Source of the DNA: Runella sp. SP2
GTDB lineage: Bacteria; Bacteroidota; Bacteroidia; Cytophagales; Spirosomataceae
Reading direction: 5' to 3'
DNA: 64,000 nucleotides
Assembly (NCBI RefSeq): GCF_003711225.1
Contig: NZ_CP031030.1
Span: 6,499,501-6,563,500, forward strand
Shown here: positions 25,507 to 34,046 of the stretch, one piece after another
Layout: each line of letters starts with the position of its first letter
How positions within the stretch are numbered: position 1 is the first letter of the stretch
Notes under the pieces: model-generated
What the model saw: only the letters and a program-made list of their open reading frames with translations
Told to the model about the DNA's origin: nothing
Databases searched by the model: none
Translations under genes and position numbers: made by a program

Positions 25507-26187
25507 TTAGCGAGTGATTGGCTTTTGCAACACATCCAAGAAATCAAACGCGCCTGATTGCAATTTAAGCGCAATGCGGTCGATTTTCATGTTCAGCAAG
25601 TGATAGCCCATGTAGGCAATCAAACCCACAATCAAACCTGCTCCCGACGTGACCATTTTTTCGTACATACCGCTTGCTACGGTGCTGATATTGAAGTCGT
25701 TGGATTGAGAAATGCTGTAGAAAATATTGATGATACCCGAAATCGTTCCGACGAACCCTAACATAGGGGCAATACCTGCCACAACCCCCAAATACGAAAG
25801 GTTACCTTCAAGACGAGACAACTCGATTTGGCTGGCGTTTTCGATGGTACTTTCGATGTCTTTGATTGAGTAACCGATGCGGCCAATGGCTCGTTCAAAG
25901 ATACGACCCGCTGCTGAACGTTGATTACGGCAAAGCGATTCGGCCGATTTGATGTTTCCCTGTTGAATAAAATCCTTTAAATTATCAATAAAGCTTTCGT
26001 CGAGCTTGCCGTTGGCGTTGATGGCGAGCCAGCGTTCAATAATCAAAAACAACGTCAGGAAAAACATGATGAGGAGGGGAATCATTACCCAACCACCTTT
26101 CATTACTAAATCAAATAGAGAAATTCCTTGTGCAGAGGCTGCGGTAGCTACAGAGTCAACGGCGGTTTGCGCTTGAAGTAGGATCAT
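25507..26187 (-). CDS. exbB: MotA/TolQ/ExbB proton channel protein
   Basis: This 226-residue protein has an N-terminal membrane helix (GGWVMIPLLIMFFLTLFLIIERWL) and two more in the MotA_ExbB domain, with LSYLGVVAGIAPMLGFVGTISGIINIF and the last helix VTSGAGLIVGLIAYMGYHLL. It forms the pentameric inner-membrane proton channel that works with ExbD. It is first in a two-gene operon. A possible -7 box (TATATTTG) lies at 26250-26257 on the minus strand. Confidence 0.9.
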   Translation of the reverse strand: MILLQAQTAVDSVATAASAQGISLFDLVMKGGWVMIPLLIMFFLTLFLIIERWLAINANGKLDESFIDNLKDFIQQGNIKSAESLCRNQRSAAGRIFERAIGRIGYSIKDIESTIENASQIELSRLEGNLSYLGVVAGIAPMLGFVGTISGIINIFYSISQSNDFNISTVASGMYEKMVTSGAGLIVGLIAYMGYHLLNMKIDRIALKLQSGAFDFLDVLQKPITR

Positions 26188-26398
26188 TACTGTTGGTTTT
26201 TTGCTGTGTCAAAAACGGAATGGAATAGGAGAATATTGTTTAGTGGCGTCAAATATACGAATTTCTAGCAGATGTGGCTTTTCCTGTACCGAAAGCCAAT
26301 AAATAGAAGCCGTTAGGCGCAGTGATTACTACTAAAAATACGGTATTTTTAAATTCATTGTAGCTTTTTAAGTCATCAACCTATCTGTATTCGGTTCC

Positions 26399-27160
26399 AT
26401 GCTCGATTCGTTCCCCGCTCGTTCGGCCTCTTCGGCTATTGCACAATTCCGTGATGCCTCTGCTAGTCCTCACTACCACCAAGGAGAGATAGGCTTACTC
26501 AATTCGGTCGATTGCGTTATTTTTGGTTTTTATGGCACTGAGTTACACGTGCTGTTGCACCGCTTTTTGTACGATCCATTCAAGGGCTATTGGGCGTTAT
26601 TGGGCGGGTTTGTGCATCCTGAAGAAAACATTGATGATGCCGCACGCAACACTGTAGAACGCCTCACGGGGCTCGATAATGTGTATATGGAGCAGGTATA
26701 TACGTTTGGGGCGGTGTATCGTGTGCCTACCGAGCGTGTAATAACGACTTGCTACTATGCTCTCATCGAAGTAGAGCCGACCTTGCCGAAGCTATCTCAC
26801 GAGTACGGTGCTACTTGGCATCCTATTTCCCAAATACCGCAACTTGACTTGGTCTATGACCACCTTCAGATGTTTCAAAAAGCCCTCGAACAACTCCGCC
26901 GCAAGGTGCGTTACCAGCCGATTGGGTTTGAGCTTTTGCCCGATAAATTTACCATGCTTGAGCTCCGAAATCTTTACGAGTCGATTTTGGGACGGCCGTT
27001 AGATAAACGAAATTTTAGTAAGAAGATTCTGAACATGAACCTGTTACAGAAACTAAAAGAGAAGCAAAAAGGGACTTCGCGGAGAGGAGCGTATTATTTT
27101 CGTTTTGATGAGAAACGTTATCAAGAATTAGCCGCTAAAGGTTTTTTATTTGAGATTTAG
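26399..27160 (+). CDS. Nudix-domain transcription regulator (NrtR/AraR type)
   Basis: This 253-residue protein has an N-terminal Nudix-like domain (about 30-165) and a C-terminal winged-helix domain (FTMLELRNLYESILGRPLDKRNFSKKIL). The Nudix box is degenerate: GGFVHPEENIDDAARNTVERLTGL lacks the REUXEE catalytic acids, so the domain probably binds an effector rather than hydrolysing it. In Bacteroidota, proteins of this layout control sugar-use genes, such as arabinose genes. No sugar operon is next to it here, so its target lies elsewhere. Confidence 0.8.
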   Translation: MLDSFPARSASSAIAQFRDASASPHYHQGEIGLLNSVDCVIFGFYGTELHVLLHRFLYDPFKGYWALLGGFVHPEENIDDAARNTVERLTGLDNVYMEQVYTFGAVYRVPTERVITTCYYALIEVEPTLPKLSHEYGATWHPISQIPQLDLVYDHLQMFQKALEQLRRKVRYQPIGFELLPDKFTMLELRNLYESILGRPLDKRNFSKKILNMNLLQKLKEKQKGTSRRGAYYFRFDEKRYQELAAKGFLFEI

Positions 27161-27195
27161 CCGCTAATTCTTGATGACACACTGTGCTTTCACTT

Positions 27196-27678
27196 TTAGC
27201 AAAACAGGGGTCCCCAATTGTCTTGAATGTCATTGGCTTTGTCAAACGAGGCAACCCATTGAATAAAAAGCAATCGAAAATCTTCGATGGCTTCGCGCAA
27301 TACTTCAAGGTAATGTACTTCCTTGAAATCCATCATTTCAAGGCCATAGGTGTGAGCCTCTAAGCTCCGTGCGTGAATCTTAACAAGAACGGCATTTTCC
27401 ATTCGTAGGCTGTACAAGTCAGCCCCTTCCGCTGCTGCAATTTTTGCGCGAATCAAGGCAGCATCCTGAAAAATGGTCTCGCGGTAGTGATCCATGAAAC
27501 AGCCGTCGTCTTCAATAAGAGACATTAATGAATCTACAATTTTGTAGATTTCACGGGCTTGTTTCATAATGGGAAGGCTCTCTACGCGACTTCTTTCTTG
27601 TTCATAGTTGTGTTTAGCTTCTTCAGGGTCGAAGTTCTCCTCAAAACTGAAGTTTTCATCATCGTTAAAATTAGACAT
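27196..27678 (-). CDS. Conserved hypothetical protein
   Basis: This soluble, acidic, mostly helical protein has 160 residues, with a very acidic N-terminus (FNDDENFSFEENFDPEEAKHNY) and a block EIYKIVDSLMSLIEDD. It has no signal peptide, membrane helix or motif I can name. It lies between the Nudix regulator and ggt and is convergent with the former. Confidence 0.65.
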   Translation of the reverse strand: MSNFNDDENFSFEENFDPEEAKHNYEQERSRVESLPIMKQAREIYKIVDSLMSLIEDDGCFMDHYRETIFQDAALIRAKIAAAEGADLYSLRMENAVLVKIHARSLEAHTYGLEMMDFKEVHYLEVLREAIEDFRLLFIQWVASFDKANDIQDNWGPLFC

Positions 27679-27895
27679 GTTTATGTTGTATGAGTAGGGT
27701 TATTAACGTGCAATTTGTAAAACTTTTCGTCTTGAAGCAAAATAGATGTAGATTAAGACAGATTAAAATTTGTGGTTAGAAGGGTAAATTTGGTGAAAGT
27801 CATTGATAGGGTATTTTACAGAACGAAAAAGCCTACTATCAGTAATAAAATACTTTTTGTAACTTGAAACCCGAAATATTCACCTTCGCACTTCT

Positions 27896-29656
27896 ATGAA
27901 CAAACTTTCCTATTTTTTGGTAGCAGCTACCTTCGTTAGCTCGCTTTCTTTGGCACAAGATGTGAAAGAAAGTAAAGGGTTTTACCAGTTCCTGACCGAA
28001 GACCCAACTCAAAAGCCCTTTTATTCTGACCGCCAAGGAGTTATTGCTTCCAATGGCATGGTGGCATCAGCGCATCCAGAAGCCTCTAGGGTAGGCGTTG
28101 AAATTTTAAAAATGGGAGGCAATGCCGCCGATGCTGCCGTGGCGGTACAGTTTGCCTTGGCGGTGGTGCATCCTTCGGCTGGAAATATCGGTGGTGGTGG
28201 TTTTTTTGTGTATCGCACCAAAAAAGGCAAAAATTATACCCTTGATTTTCGGGAAAAAGCCCCGCTCAAAGGCCATAAAGACATGTACCTCGATGCCGAC
28301 GGGAATGTCATCCAGGGGTTAAGCCTGTCGGGGCACTTGGCAAGTGGAGTACCTGGCTCGGTGGACGGAATGGTGGAAGTCCACAAAAAGTTTGGGAAAC
28401 TTGCGTGGGCTACGTTGCTCCAACCTGCCATTGATTTGGCCGAAAAGGGAGTTGTGCTGACCGTAAAAGAGGCTACGGGACTTAACCGAATTAAAAATGA
28501 CCTTAAAAAACTAAATACTGATACGACTTACTTCCGTCGCCCCGATGGTAAAGATTGGGTAGAAGGAGACTTGTTGGTGCAAAAAGACCTCGGACAAACC
28601 CTGCGCCGTATTCAACAAAAAGGCCGTGCAGGATTTTACGAAGGCGAAACGGCGGCTTTGTTAGTGGCCGAAATGGAGCGCGGAAAAGGTATTATTTCTT
28701 CCGAAGACCTTCTGCAATACCATGCCACTTGGCGTGAACCTTTAGTGGGGAAATTCAAAGATTATAAGCTCATTACGATGCCGCCAGTATCGAGTGGGGG
28801 CGTGGCGTTATTGCAATTGATGAAGTTTGTTCAGCCGTATCCACTCAAGCGTTGGGGCTGGCATTCCGATTCTACGATTCAAGTAATGATTGAAGCTGAG
28901 CGCCGCGTGTATGCCGATCGTGCGAAGTTTTTGGGTGATCCCGATTTTGTAAAAGTACCTATCAAAGAGTTGACATCAGACGAATATCTGAAAAACCGTT
29001 GGAAGGATTTTACGTTCAACAAGGCAACCAATAGCAAAGAAATTGACGGGGGGCTTATTCCTGGTTACGAAAGCTTAGAAACAACGCACTTTTCGATTGT
29101 GGACAAGGAAGGAAATGCGGTATCTATCACTACGACCCTCAATGGAGGTTATGGCAGCCGAGTGGTGGTCAAAGGCGGAGGATTTTTGATGAATAACGAA
29201 ATGGATGACTTTAGCATCAAACCTGGCGTTCCAAATATGTTTGGTCTGATTGGCAACGAAGCCAACGCCATTGCGCCCAGCAAACGAATGCTTTCATCAA
29301 TGACACCAACGATTTTGGAGAAAAACAAAAAACTGTACATGGTGGTAGGAACTCCAGGTGGCTCAACGATTATCACGTCGGTGTTTCAAACGATTTTGAA
29401 TGTCATTGAACACGGTATGACCATGCAGCAGGCTGTCAATGCCTACAAGTTTCACCACCAATGGCTGCCCGACAAAACGACGTTTGAAAATGGTGCGTTT
29501 ACGGAGTCGGTCATAAAACGTTTGCAGGATAAAGGATATATTCTTGAAATGCAACGAAATACCATTGGACGAATGGATTGTATTTTAATCCGTCCTGACG
29601 GAACAATGGAAGGAGGCTCTGACCCGCGTGGCGATGATACGAGCATCGGATACTAA
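27896..29656 (+). CDS. ggt: Gamma-glutamyltransferase
   Basis: This 586-residue exported enzyme breaks the gamma-glutamyl bond of glutathione. It has a signal peptide (to about residue 21, LSLAQ) and the family's N-terminal GGNAADAAVAVQFALAVVHP. The self-processing site is LETTHFS; by analogy with the E. coli enzyme, Thr396 (the first Thr) becomes the N-terminal nucleophile of the small subunit. STTIT-type substrate-loop sequences follow (VSITTTLNGGYGSR). The stop codon is inside the start region of the next gene, which suggests translational coupling. Confidence 0.93.
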   Translation: MNKLSYFLVAATFVSSLSLAQDVKESKGFYQFLTEDPTQKPFYSDRQGVIASNGMVASAHPEASRVGVEILKMGGNAADAAVAVQFALAVVHPSAGNIGGGGFFVYRTKKGKNYTLDFREKAPLKGHKDMYLDADGNVIQGLSLSGHLASGVPGSVDGMVEVHKKFGKLAWATLLQPAIDLAEKGVVLTVKEATGLNRIKNDLKKLNTDTTYFRRPDGKDWVEGDLLVQKDLGQTLRRIQQKGRAGFYEGETAALLVAEMERGKGIISSEDLLQYHATWREPLVGKFKDYKLITMPPVSSGGVALLQLMKFVQPYPLKRWGWHSDSTIQVMIEAERRVYADRAKFLGDPDFVKVPIKELTSDEYLKNRWKDFTFNKATNSKEIDGGLIPGYESLETTHFSIVDKEGNAVSITTTLNGGYGSRVVVKGGGFLMNNEMDDFSIKPGVPNMFGLIGNEANAIAPSKRMLSSMTPTILEKNKKLYMVVGTPGGSTIITSVFQTILNVIEHGMTMQQAVNAYKFHHQWLPDKTTFENGAFTESVIKRLQDKGYILEMQRNTIGRMDCILIRPDGTMEGGSDPRGDDTSIGY

Positions 29657-30455
29657 TGATTCTAACCCTCATTCTAAACCTTACAGGTTTCCAAAACCTG
29701 TAAGGTTTGTCCACGGACATGGCCCTAAAGTTATGTTTGCTTTTCACGGCATTGGCCAAGACCACCGTTGTTTTTTACCTTTGGTCGAAGTCTTAAAAGA
29801 ACAATACACCTTTTACCTTTTTGACCTACCTTTTCATGGTCAAAGCCCCGCCCTGACGGACGAAAAACTGTCGATGGAGGCGTGGAAAGCGTACATCCAA
29901 GAAGTATTGTCGGAAGAAGGTATTGAGCGATTTTCGGTGATGGGTTTTAGTATGGGTGGAAAGTTTGCCTTGGCGACCCTTCAGCTGTTAGCTCCTCAGA
30001 TAGAATCGTGTTGGTTACTAGCTCCCGACGGTATCACCGAAAGCCCGTGGTACCGTTTGGCAACGCGTTTTTGGGTGGCAAAAAAACTCTTCTCTTTCTT
30101 TGTTCATAACCTCTCTTCTTTTAAAACCTTGGCAAACATGCTCACTAAAATAGGTTTAGTGAACAAAAGTGCAGTCAAATTTGCCGAATCCACACTCGCT
30201 ACTCCCGCCCAACGTGAGCGCGTATATCGTTCGTGGATTGGTTTTAGTACAATTCGTCCCAATTGTGCGCTGATTGCGGAATTGGTAAAAAAAAATGACG
30301 TAGATGTACGTATTTTCTTGGGAAAATACGACGCTCTTTTGCCACAAAAATACATTTTACCCCTCACCAAACGCCTCCCTTCTATCCCCGTAGTGGTATT
30401 ATCCACAGGCCATCATCGACTTGTGGATAAAGTAGCGGAATGGTGGAAAAGTTAG
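29634..30455 (+). CDS. Alpha/beta hydrolase with a palindromic repeat in its 5' coding region
   Basis: This 273-residue alpha/beta hydrolase has an oxyanion motif FHGIGQDHRC, nucleophile GFSMGG, and a C-terminal His in STGHHRL. A start at 29634 overlaps ggt by 23 bp. The bases 29676-29708 form a 33-nt palindrome (15-bp stem) that reads in frame as KPYRFPKPVRF before the typical VHGHGPKV strand. The only in-frame alternative ATG (29733) would lose that strand. The substrate is unknown. It converges and overlaps with the next gene. Confidence 0.78.
   Translation: MIRASDTNDSNPHSKPYRFPKPVRFVHGHGPKVMFAFHGIGQDHRCFLPLVEVLKEQYTFYLFDLPFHGQSPALTDEKLSMEAWKAYIQEVLSEEGIERFSVMGFSMGGKFALATLQLLAPQIESCWLLAPDGITESPWYRLATRFWVAKKLFSFFVHNLSSFKTLANMLTKIGLVNKSAVKFAESTLATPAQRERVYRSWIGFSTIRPNCALIAELVKKNDVDVRIFLGKYDALLPQKYILPLTKRLPSIPVVVLSTGHHRLVDKVAEWWKS
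29676..29708. repeat. ACCTGTAAGGTTT palindrome inside a coding region
   Basis: AAACCTTACAGGTTT (29676-29690), loop CCA, then its exact complement (29694-29708). Half-sites of the same family lie at 56349-56361 and, three times, at 59491-59549. Confidence 0.9.
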
Positions 30456-31064
30456 CCCTTCCAAGTTTTCAAAACTTGGTACGCCTCGTCTAAAATTGAT
30501 CTCTTTGAAGTTATTTTTTACCTTCCAGTGATAATTAATGCCTAATTTAAGATAAGGAATCCTGTTGATAGGAAGGGTTTCAATTCGGCCCTTGAGAAGG
30601 GGGCGAATGTAGCAAAAATCAAGGGAAACAGAGGAGCCTATAAAATGAGTAAGTCCAAGGGTAAATGAACTTCCAAGGTTCCATTTATTATTTAGATTTT
30701 GCAACGAAGCGACTTTTGATTTAACCCGAAAAATATCAAAAGAACCCTGGATGAAAAATTGCCATTTGGCATCGTCAAATAGATACCGTCGGACAAATGG
30801 TGAAACGATTCCTTTGTTTTGGACATATTCATCGGGAGATAGAAACGTATTGAGAAGTGTTTGGCTTTTGTAGGAAGGTGGAAGCGAAGCCCCTACGAGC
30901 CATTTTTGACGCAAAAAATAGCCCACTTGGGGGCTATGACGGAACGAAACCCCGTTTTTAGAGGCGTGAATACTTTCGTGATAGCCTAGTAAAATTCCTT
31001 TTTTACTTTGGGCAAAGAGATAACCACTGATTAGGAGAAAGATACAAATAGTCGCAGTTTTCAT
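30399..31064 (-). CDS. Outer-membrane beta-barrel-like protein, extended by a palindrome
   Basis: This protein has 221 residues from the ATG at 31064. A signal peptide (LISGYLFAQ) is followed by alternating strands (GILLGYHESIH, PQVGYFLRQKWLVGASL, SSFTLGLTHFIGSSVSLDFCY, YLKLGINYHWKV) typical of an outer-membrane barrel. The natural end should be near LKLGINYHWKVKN. After that the frame runs through a palindrome (30461-30479, read as PSFENLE) and ends 57 bp inside the convergent hydrolase gene. The last 30 or so residues therefore look like a recent extension. The function is unknown. Confidence 0.6.
   Translation of the reverse strand: MKTATICIFLLISGYLFAQSKKGILLGYHESIHASKNGVSFRHSPQVGYFLRQKWLVGASLPPSYKSQTLLNTFLSPDEYVQNKGIVSPFVRRYLFDDAKWQFFIQGSFDIFRVKSKVASLQNLNNKWNLGSSFTLGLTHFIGSSVSLDFCYIRPLLKGRIETLPINRIPYLKLGINYHWKVKNNFKEINFRRGVPSFENLEGLTFPPFRYFIHKSMMACG
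30461..30479. repeat. CCAAGTTTT palindrome
   Basis: A 9-bp inverted repeat around a single central base, next to the stop codon of the alpha/beta hydrolase gene (30453-30455) and inside the minus-strand barrel-protein frame. Confidence 0.75.
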
Positions 31065-31112
31065 TGGCAAAGAGGTTTTGCTCTTTAACGCTTAATGATC
31101 GCTAGTAGTATC

Positions 31113-31781
31113 TTATTGATTTTTAGGAGCAACCACTCGAAGCAATCCAACGACGGAGAGAATGACTAAGCCAATGATGATAACCCTACTTTCAAGTCCT
31201 TGGTTGGGGTTTTGAAGGAGTTGTTTGATTTGTTGGGCTTCCATCCCGACCCACACCGCAAGCGCCGTGCGGGGAATCATGCCCAAAAATCCTCCCCAAA
31301 TGATGTTCCGAAAGCGGAGTCCCATCAATGCAAACATGAGATTGGTAAGGGCAAAAGGCAAGACAGGCGAAAGCTTGGTGAAAAATACAAATCGAATTTC
31401 ATCCCCGTGGATGCGTTGGAGAAAACGCGCTACTTTGGGAAACTGTGACAAGTAGCGCAGCAGACTGTCGCGGTTGAGGCGCTGCATGAAGGCGTACACC
31501 AGAGCGATAGCGGCGAGGTTTAGCAAGATCAATGGTAACAACGCAATCCAACCTAGAAAATACCCAAAAACAAAGGCCAAAAGGGTAGGAGGTGTGAGGG
31601 CCAAGGCACAAGCCAACGCGCATACCAACGACGCAATGAACCACTCGGTCGCGCTAAAACTCCGAATGTAACCTTCGTTCTGAACGAGCCACCAACCTAC
31701 CGCCGAACTGGTAATGAAAGGTAGCACGGTCAAAAAAAATGCCGAGAGACTCGGCATTAGTAATTCTTTTGATGATTTCAT
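31113..31781 (-). CDS. TVP38/TMEM64 (VTT/DedA-like) membrane protein
   Basis: This 222-residue protein has about six hydrophobic segments and the VTT-domain signature: FVFGYFLGWIALLPLILLN and then the loop FFTKLSPVLPFALTNLMFALMGLRFRNIIWGGFLGMIPRTALAVWVG. Family members affect membrane lipid handling or membrane potential and are thought to move lipids; the exact role is not known. The start lies 3 bp after the dnaN stop, so the two are probably cotranscribed. Confidence 0.85.
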   Translation of the reverse strand: MKSSKELLMPSLSAFFLTVLPFITSSAVGWWLVQNEGYIRSFSATEWFIASLVCALACALALTPPTLLAFVFGYFLGWIALLPLILLNLAAIALVYAFMQRLNRDSLLRYLSQFPKVARFLQRIHGDEIRFVFFTKLSPVLPFALTNLMFALMGLRFRNIIWGGFLGMIPRTALAVWVGMEAQQIKQLLQNPNQGLESRVIIIGLVILSVVGLLRVVAPKNQ

Positions 31782-31784
31782 CCC

Positions 31785-32909
31785 TTATGCGTAGGTATTG
31801 AGCATCACTGGCATCACGAGCATCAAAATCTCTTCGTCGTCTTCTTTTTCTAGCGGAACAACGATACCCGCGCGGTTGGGCGCCGACAATTCAAACGACA
31901 AGGAGTTTGAGTTAACGTTGTTAAGCATCTCAATCAAAAACTTCGCGTTGAATCCAATTTCCATTTCGTCACCATTGTACTCACAAAGCAAACGCTCGTT
32001 GGCTTCGTTTGAATAATCCAAGTCTTCGGCCGAAATGACCAATTCGTTAGGAGGCGTCAATTTAAGACGGATTTGGTGGGTCGTACGGTTTGAATAAATT
32101 GAAATACGACGAAGCGAGTTTAAGATTTCGCCGCGACTGATGGTCAGCACGTTCGGGTTATTGGTTGGGATGGCGTTTTCGTAATCTGGGAAACGCTCGT
32201 CAATCAACCGACAAATCATTTTGATATTGGCAAAGCTAAAAAACGCGTTTGATTGGCTAAACTCAGCCTTTACAGAAACGTTGTCAGGCAACGACGACTT
32301 GAGCAAGTTGAGCGCTTTGCGCGGAATAATCATCGTTGTATCTACGTTTGATTTGACATCAAAGCGACGGTAGCGAATCAAGCGGTGGCCGTCGGTAGCT
32401 ACAAACGTTGCGTGGTTGGCGCCTAGTTGCAAAAATACGCCCGTCATGGCAGGACGAAGTTCGTCGGTGCTAGTGGCGAAAATGGTATTTACAATGGCAC
32501 TCATAAGGGCGGTAGAAGACAACTCTACTGAAAACGCTCGATTGACCGAGGGAATCTTAGGGAAGTCAATCGGGTTTTCGCCCGAGAGTTTATAACGACC
32601 GTTTTCAGACACAATTTCAATCCCAAACGTATCACTATCTACTTTGATGGCGATGGGCTGTTCTGGAAGACCGCGTAAGGTATCTAAAAGTAATTTAGCA
32701 GGTATGGCAATCGCTCCTTTGTCCGACGACTCTACTTGGATTTCGGTAATCATTACGGTCTGTAAATCAGAAGCCGTAACGGTAAGCGAACCACCGTCGA
32801 GTTGGAATAAAAAATTCTCAAGAATCGGTACGATAGGGTTGGTTGAAACGACGCCGTTGATTGCGGCAAGTTGCTTTAGCAATACTGACGACGATACGGT
32901 AAATTTCAT
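31785..32909 (-). CDS. dnaN: DNA polymerase III beta subunit (sliding clamp)
   Basis: This 374-residue protein has the three-domain clamp layout and the family's typical start (MKFTVSSSVLLKQLAAINGVV) and end (LVMPVMLNTYA), the pattern of the beta subunit C-terminus. It encircles DNA and holds the polymerase. The gene has its own promoter, overlapping the end of aroC, and is followed 3 bp later by the VTT gene. No dnaA is beside it. Confidence 0.96.
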   Translation of the reverse strand: MKFTVSSSVLLKQLAAINGVVSTNPIVPILENFLFQLDGGSLTVTASDLQTVMITEIQVESSDKGAIAIPAKLLLDTLRGLPEQPIAIKVDSDTFGIEIVSENGRYKLSGENPIDFPKIPSVNRAFSVELSSTALMSAIVNTIFATSTDELRPAMTGVFLQLGANHATFVATDGHRLIRYRRFDVKSNVDTTMIIPRKALNLLKSSLPDNVSVKAEFSQSNAFFSFANIKMICRLIDERFPDYENAIPTNNPNVLTISRGEILNSLRRISIYSNRTTHQIRLKLTPPNELVISAEDLDYSNEANERLLCEYNGDEMEIGFNAKFLIEMLNNVNSNSLSFELSAPNRAGIVVPLEKEDDEEILMLVMPVMLNTYA

Positions 32910-32934
32910 AGTAAAACGTATGTTTAATAAACAA

Positions 32935-32965
32935 CAAATTTACGATAAAGTAGCATACTATCAAA
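32935..32965 (-). promoter_or_regulatory. Promoter of dnaN
   Basis: Minus strand: TTTG (32962-32965), 19-nt spacer, TAAATTTG (32935-32942), an exact TAnnTTTG box. It overlaps the last codons of aroC and sits 25 bp before the dnaN start codon. Confidence 0.65.
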
Positions 32966-34046
32966 AATTATGCCTAACGCTTTTATCGCGTAGATAGAAG
33001 TCAACCAGCACCAGTGCGGCCATGGCTTCGACAATCGGTACGGCCCGTGGCAATACGCATGGGTCGTGGCGGCCTTTTCCCTGAACCGTAATAGATTCGC
33101 CATTTTGATCCACACTTTCTTGGTCTTGCATAATGGTTGCTACGGGCTTAAAAGCCACGCGGAAGAAAATGTCTTCGCCGTTGGAAATACCGCCTTGGAT
33201 GCCGCCCGAATGGTTGGTACGGGTACGAACGCGGCCCGTTTCGTCGGTATAAAAAGCATCGTTGTGGGCTGAGCCTTGCAGTTCTACGCCAGCAAAACCA
33301 CTGCCGTACTCAAAGCCTTTGACGGCGTTGATGCTCAACATCGCTTTGCCCATTTCGGCATGGAGTTTGTCAAAAACGGGTTCTCCCCAACCTACGGGCG
33401 CGCCTGTGACGACACAACTGACCACTCCGCCAATCGAATCTCCTTGTTTGCGAATGTCGTCGATGTAATCAAACATCGTTTGCGCCATCTCGGGGTCAGG
33501 GCAGCGCACGGCGTTGGTATCGGTAAGCGATAGGTCGAGTTCGTGGTATTCTTTTTCAAGTTTGAGTTTTCCTACTTGCGATACGTATGCTTGTACATCG
33601 ACGCCGAGGTCTTTCAGTACCAATTTTGCCAAAGCGCCTGCGGCTACGCGGGCGGCCGTCTCGCGGGCCGAACTGCGCCCACCGCCGCGATAATCGCGAA
33701 CGCCGTATTTGGTTTGGTAGGTAAAATCGGCGTGAGAAGGACGAAACTGCTGCGCAATGTGCGAGTAGTCTTTGCTGCGTTGGTCTTCGTTCCAAATCAT
33801 CATGGCAATCGGCGTGCCTGTTGTTTTGTCTTCAAAAACGCCCGACAATACCTGCACGGTATCGGCTTCGCGGCGCTGGGTAGTGATGCGCGACTGGCCT
33901 GGTTTGCGGCGGTCGAGTTCTTGCTGAATAAAAGCCAAGTCGAAAGGAACACCCGCTGGGCAGCCTTCAACAACTACGCCGATGGCGGCGCCGTGTGATT
34001 CGCCAAAAGTGGCTATTTTGAAAAGTTTTCCGTAGGTACTACTCAT
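32961..34046 (-). CDS. aroC: Chorismate synthase
   Basis: This 361-residue enzyme carries out the last shikimate-pathway step, from EPSP to chorismate, using reduced FMN. The family signatures are [18 protein letters not shown] at the N-terminus, [14 protein letters not shown] in the middle and [13 protein letters not shown] further on. Length and end ([14 protein letters not shown]) are normal. The start overlaps the batD stop by 1 bp (TAATG), so translation is likely coupled. Confidence 0.97.
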   Translation of the reverse strand: MSSTYGKLFKIATFGESHGAAIGVVVEGCPAGVPFDLAFIQQELDRRKPGQSRITTQRREADTVQVLSGVFEDKTTGTPIAMMIWNEDQRSKDYSHIAQQFRPSHADFTYQTKYGVRDYRGGGRSSARETAARVAAGALAKLVLKDLGVDVQAYVSQVGKLKLEKEYHELDLSLTDTNAVRCPDPEMAQTMFDYIDDIRKQGDSIGGVVSCVVTGAPVGWGEPVFDKLHAEMGKAMLSINAVKGFEYGSGFAGVELQGSAHNDAFYTDETGRVRTRTNHSGGIQGGISNGEDIFFRVAFKPVATIMQDQESVDQNGESITVQGKGRHDPCVLPRAVPIVEAMAALVLVDFYLRDKSVRHNF

